From Dinghuibacter silviterrae (lineage in GTDB: Bacteria > Bacteroidota > Bacteroidia > Chitinophagales > Chitinophagaceae), in NCBI RefSeq assembly GCF_004366355.1, contig NZ_SODV01000002.1, forward strand, positions 186,001 to 250,000: a stretch of 64,000 nucleotides of DNA, in the 5' to 3' direction. The position numbers were made by a program, and so were the translations under genes. Below, piece after piece: positions 62,702-64,000 of the stretch; within the stretch, counting starts at the first letter, position 1; each line of letters opens with the position of its first letter. The notes under the pieces are model-generated. The model was given only the letters and a program-made list of their open reading frames with translations, ran no database searches and had not been told where the DNA came from.

Positions 62702-63079
62702 ATGGCAGACGTTAAAGCACTCGCAGAACAACTGGTTGGCCTGACTGTAAAAGAAGTACAGGATCTCGCCGACGTATTGAAAGCCGACTACGGCATCGAA
62801 CCCGCAGCAGCCGCTGTAGTAGTAGCCTCCGGCGACGGTGGTGGCGGAGCAGCTAAAGCTGAAGAAAAGACCTCCTTCGACCTGATCCTGAAGAGCGGCG
62901 GCGCCAGCAAGCTGGGTGTCGTAAAGATTGTAAAGGAAATGACCGGTCTGGGTCTGAAAGAAGCCAAGGACCTGGTAGACGGCGCTCCGAAGCCCGTAAA
63001 GGAAGGCATCTCCAAGGCAGAAGCCGAGGAACTCGCCGCCAAGCTGAAGGAAGCTGGTGCCGATGTAGAAATCAAATAA
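62702..63079 (+). CDS. rplL: 50S ribosomal protein bL12
   Basis: The multi-copy stalk protein that recruits translational GTPases. It has 125 residues with the N-terminal dimerisation domain ([20 protein letters not shown]), an Ala/Gly hinge (about 38-53) and the C-terminal domain [20 protein letters not shown] to the end. In most bacteria rpoB follows; here an intrinsic terminator and a LacI-family gene follow. Confidence 0.98.
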   Translation: MADVKALAEQLVGLTVKEVQDLADVLKADYGIEPAAAAVVVASGDGGGGAAKAEEKTSFDLILKSGGASKLGVVKIVKEMTGLGLKEAKDLVDGAPKPVKEGISKAEAEELAAKLKEAGADVEIK

Positions 63080-63103
63080 GGACGCTCCTTATAGTATTTT
63101 CAC

Positions 63104-63132
63104 GAAGCCGCCCCAAAAGGGCGGCTTCTTTT
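63104..63132 (+). terminator. Intrinsic terminator after rplL
   Basis: A perfect 10-bp stem (63104-63113 and 63119-63128, loop CAAAA) is followed by TTTT, 25 bp after rplL. Confidence 0.9.
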
Positions 63133-63145
63133 ATGCCGGCCTGCT

Positions 63146-63155
63146 AAAACGATTT
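63146..63155. promoter_or_regulatory. Weak LacI-type half-palindrome before the last gene
   Basis: AAAACGATTT has the central CG and near-symmetric arms of LacI-family sites and lies 49 bp before the LacI start. It is imperfect and may be coincidental. Confidence 0.3.
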
Positions 63156-63204
63156 GTATGAGTGCAAACTAAATGATAAATTACATGACCGGAGTAATGA
63201 ATAC

Positions 63205-64000
63205 ATGAAGAAGTTGTCCATTAAAGACATAGCACAGAAGGCGGGTGTGTCCACTGCAACCGTGTCCTTTGTGCTCAATGGGAAAGCGGAAGAAATGCGG
63301 ATCAGCGATACGCTGGCCAAAAAGATCACCAAACTGGCCAAGCAACTGGGGTACCAGCCCAACCAGCTGGCCAGGGGCCTCAGGACAGGGAAAACCCACA
63401 CGCTGGGGCTGATCGTGGAAAATATCTCGAACCATTTCTTTGGAAACCTCGCCAAGGTGATCGAGGACGAGGCTAAAAAGTACAATTATAAGGTACTTTA
63501 CTGCAGCACCGAGAACAATACCCTAAAGGCCAAGGAGCTGATCCAGATGCTCCAGGACCGCCAGGTGGACGGGTATATCATTACCCCCACCGAGGGGCTG
63601 GAGGGGGATATCGAAAAGCTGATCGCGGGGAAAAAACCGGTCGTTTTGGTGGACCGGTATTTTGCCAACCTGACCACCAACTATGTGCTGGTGGACAACT
63701 ACCAGGCCGTCTTTGACACGATCACCCGGATGGTCGGGGAGGGATACCAGCAAATCGGCGTGGTGACGGTGGATCTGGCCATGATCAACATGGAACAGCG
63801 CATGAACGGCTACAAGGACGCCCTCAAGGCCGCCAAGCTGCCCTTCCGCAAGGACCTGGTCAAGATCATCCCGTTTGACGCTTCCCGGGAAAAGGCGCTG
63901 GAGTCGGTGGCCGAATTCCTGGACGGGGGGCCGAAGAAGGATGCTGTATTTTTCCTGACTAATTATTTAGGGATCCTGGGACTCGAATGTCTCAAAAAGC
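63205..64000 (+). CDS. LacI-family regulator, N-terminal part (3' end outside window)
   Basis: At least 265 residues are open to the window edge. The start MKKLSIKDIAQKAGVSTATV at 63205 begins the helix-turn-helix, with the hinge near LAKQLGYQPNQLARGLRTGK. The sensor domain follows, LGLIVENISNHFFGNLAKVI onwards, with DGYIITPTEGL and VVLVDRYF. An ATG eight bases upstream (63197) stops at once. It is not closely similar to the other LacI here (different hinge and ligand residues). The ligand is unknown; it probably governs sugar genes downstream of the window. It occupies the place normally held by rpoB. Confidence 0.93.
   Translation, partial: MKKLSIKDIAQKAGVSTATVSFVLNGKAEEMRISDTLAKKITKLAKQLGYQPNQLARGLRTGKTHTLGLIVENISNHFFGNLAKVIEDEAKKYNYKVLYCSTENNTLKAKELIQMLQDRQVDGYIITPTEGLEGDIEKLIAGKKPVVLVDRYFANLTTNYVLVDNYQAVFDTITRMVGEGYQQIGVVTVDLAMINMEQRMNGYKDALKAAKLPFRKDLVKIIPFDASREKALESVAEFLDGGPKKDAVFFLTNYLGILGLECLKK

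Overview
The window comes from a Bacteroidota genome, most likely of the Chitinophagaceae type. The evidence is two SusC/SusD pairs, many secreted glycoside hydrolases with Sec signals or lipoboxes, a PorV-like/PorU2-like type IX secretion pair, promoters of the TTTG...TAnnTTTG type (clearest before rplK and the tRNA-tuf block), and few Shine-Dalgarno sites. The sequence is GC-rich for the phylum. Genus cannot be fixed without a search.

Layout. (1) 1-9.3 kb: a glycan-degradation cluster with a partial GH35 beta-galactosidase, GH51 arabinofuranosidase, a double GH43, GH31 and a GH2 beta-glucuronidase. The last three are coupled by ATGA overlaps. The set suits arabinogalactan or a similar arabinose/galactose/glucuronate-decorated plant glycan. 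(2) 9.6-20.2 kb: a RadA-like ATPase without a zinc finger, an AraC regulator, a membrane protein, a GH92 enzyme with an altered catalytic signature, a TonB siderophore-type receptor and small proteins. (3) 20.3-31.2 kb: an amidohydrolase with a palindromic operator in its promoter, a GntR regulator with matching palindromes, SusC-SusD-GH38, then a HEPN/MNT toxin-antitoxin pair. (4) 31.2-44.3 kb: tRNA-Gln, GH125, a CAP-domain lipoprotein, tyrS, the PorV-like/PorU2-like pair, ribE, rpsU, a Xer recombinase and a hibernation factor. (5) 44.5-47.2 kb: tRNA-Thr, Tyr, Gly, Thr, then tuf, tRNA-Trp, secE and nusG, ending in a strong terminator. (6) 47.2-60.8 kb: a perfect 43-bp inverted repeat, then a divergent locus: FAH hydrolase, SDR and LacI with an unknown protein on one side, and SusC-SusD-fasciclin-DUF5007-like plus two tandem ricin-type lipoproteins on the other. 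Three LacI-type palindromes lie between the arms. (7) 60.8-63.1 kb: rplK-rplA-rplJ-rplL with its own promoter and terminator, followed by a partial LacI gene instead of rpoB.

How the genes fit together. Three mannoside-active families (GH92, GH38, GH125) lie within 20 kb and suggest use of yeast mannan, N-glycan or phosphomannan material. The locus at 47.4-60.8 kb reads as a LacI-controlled glycan uptake unit sitting inside the normally contiguous secE-nusG-rplKAJL(-rpoBC) block. The most noteworthy points are that split ribosomal block with its inverted repeat, the Glu-to-Gln change in the GH92 signature, the three operators, the zinc-finger-less RadA paralog and the duplicated lectin lipoproteins. 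No CRISPR array, prophage or complete insertion sequence was seen.
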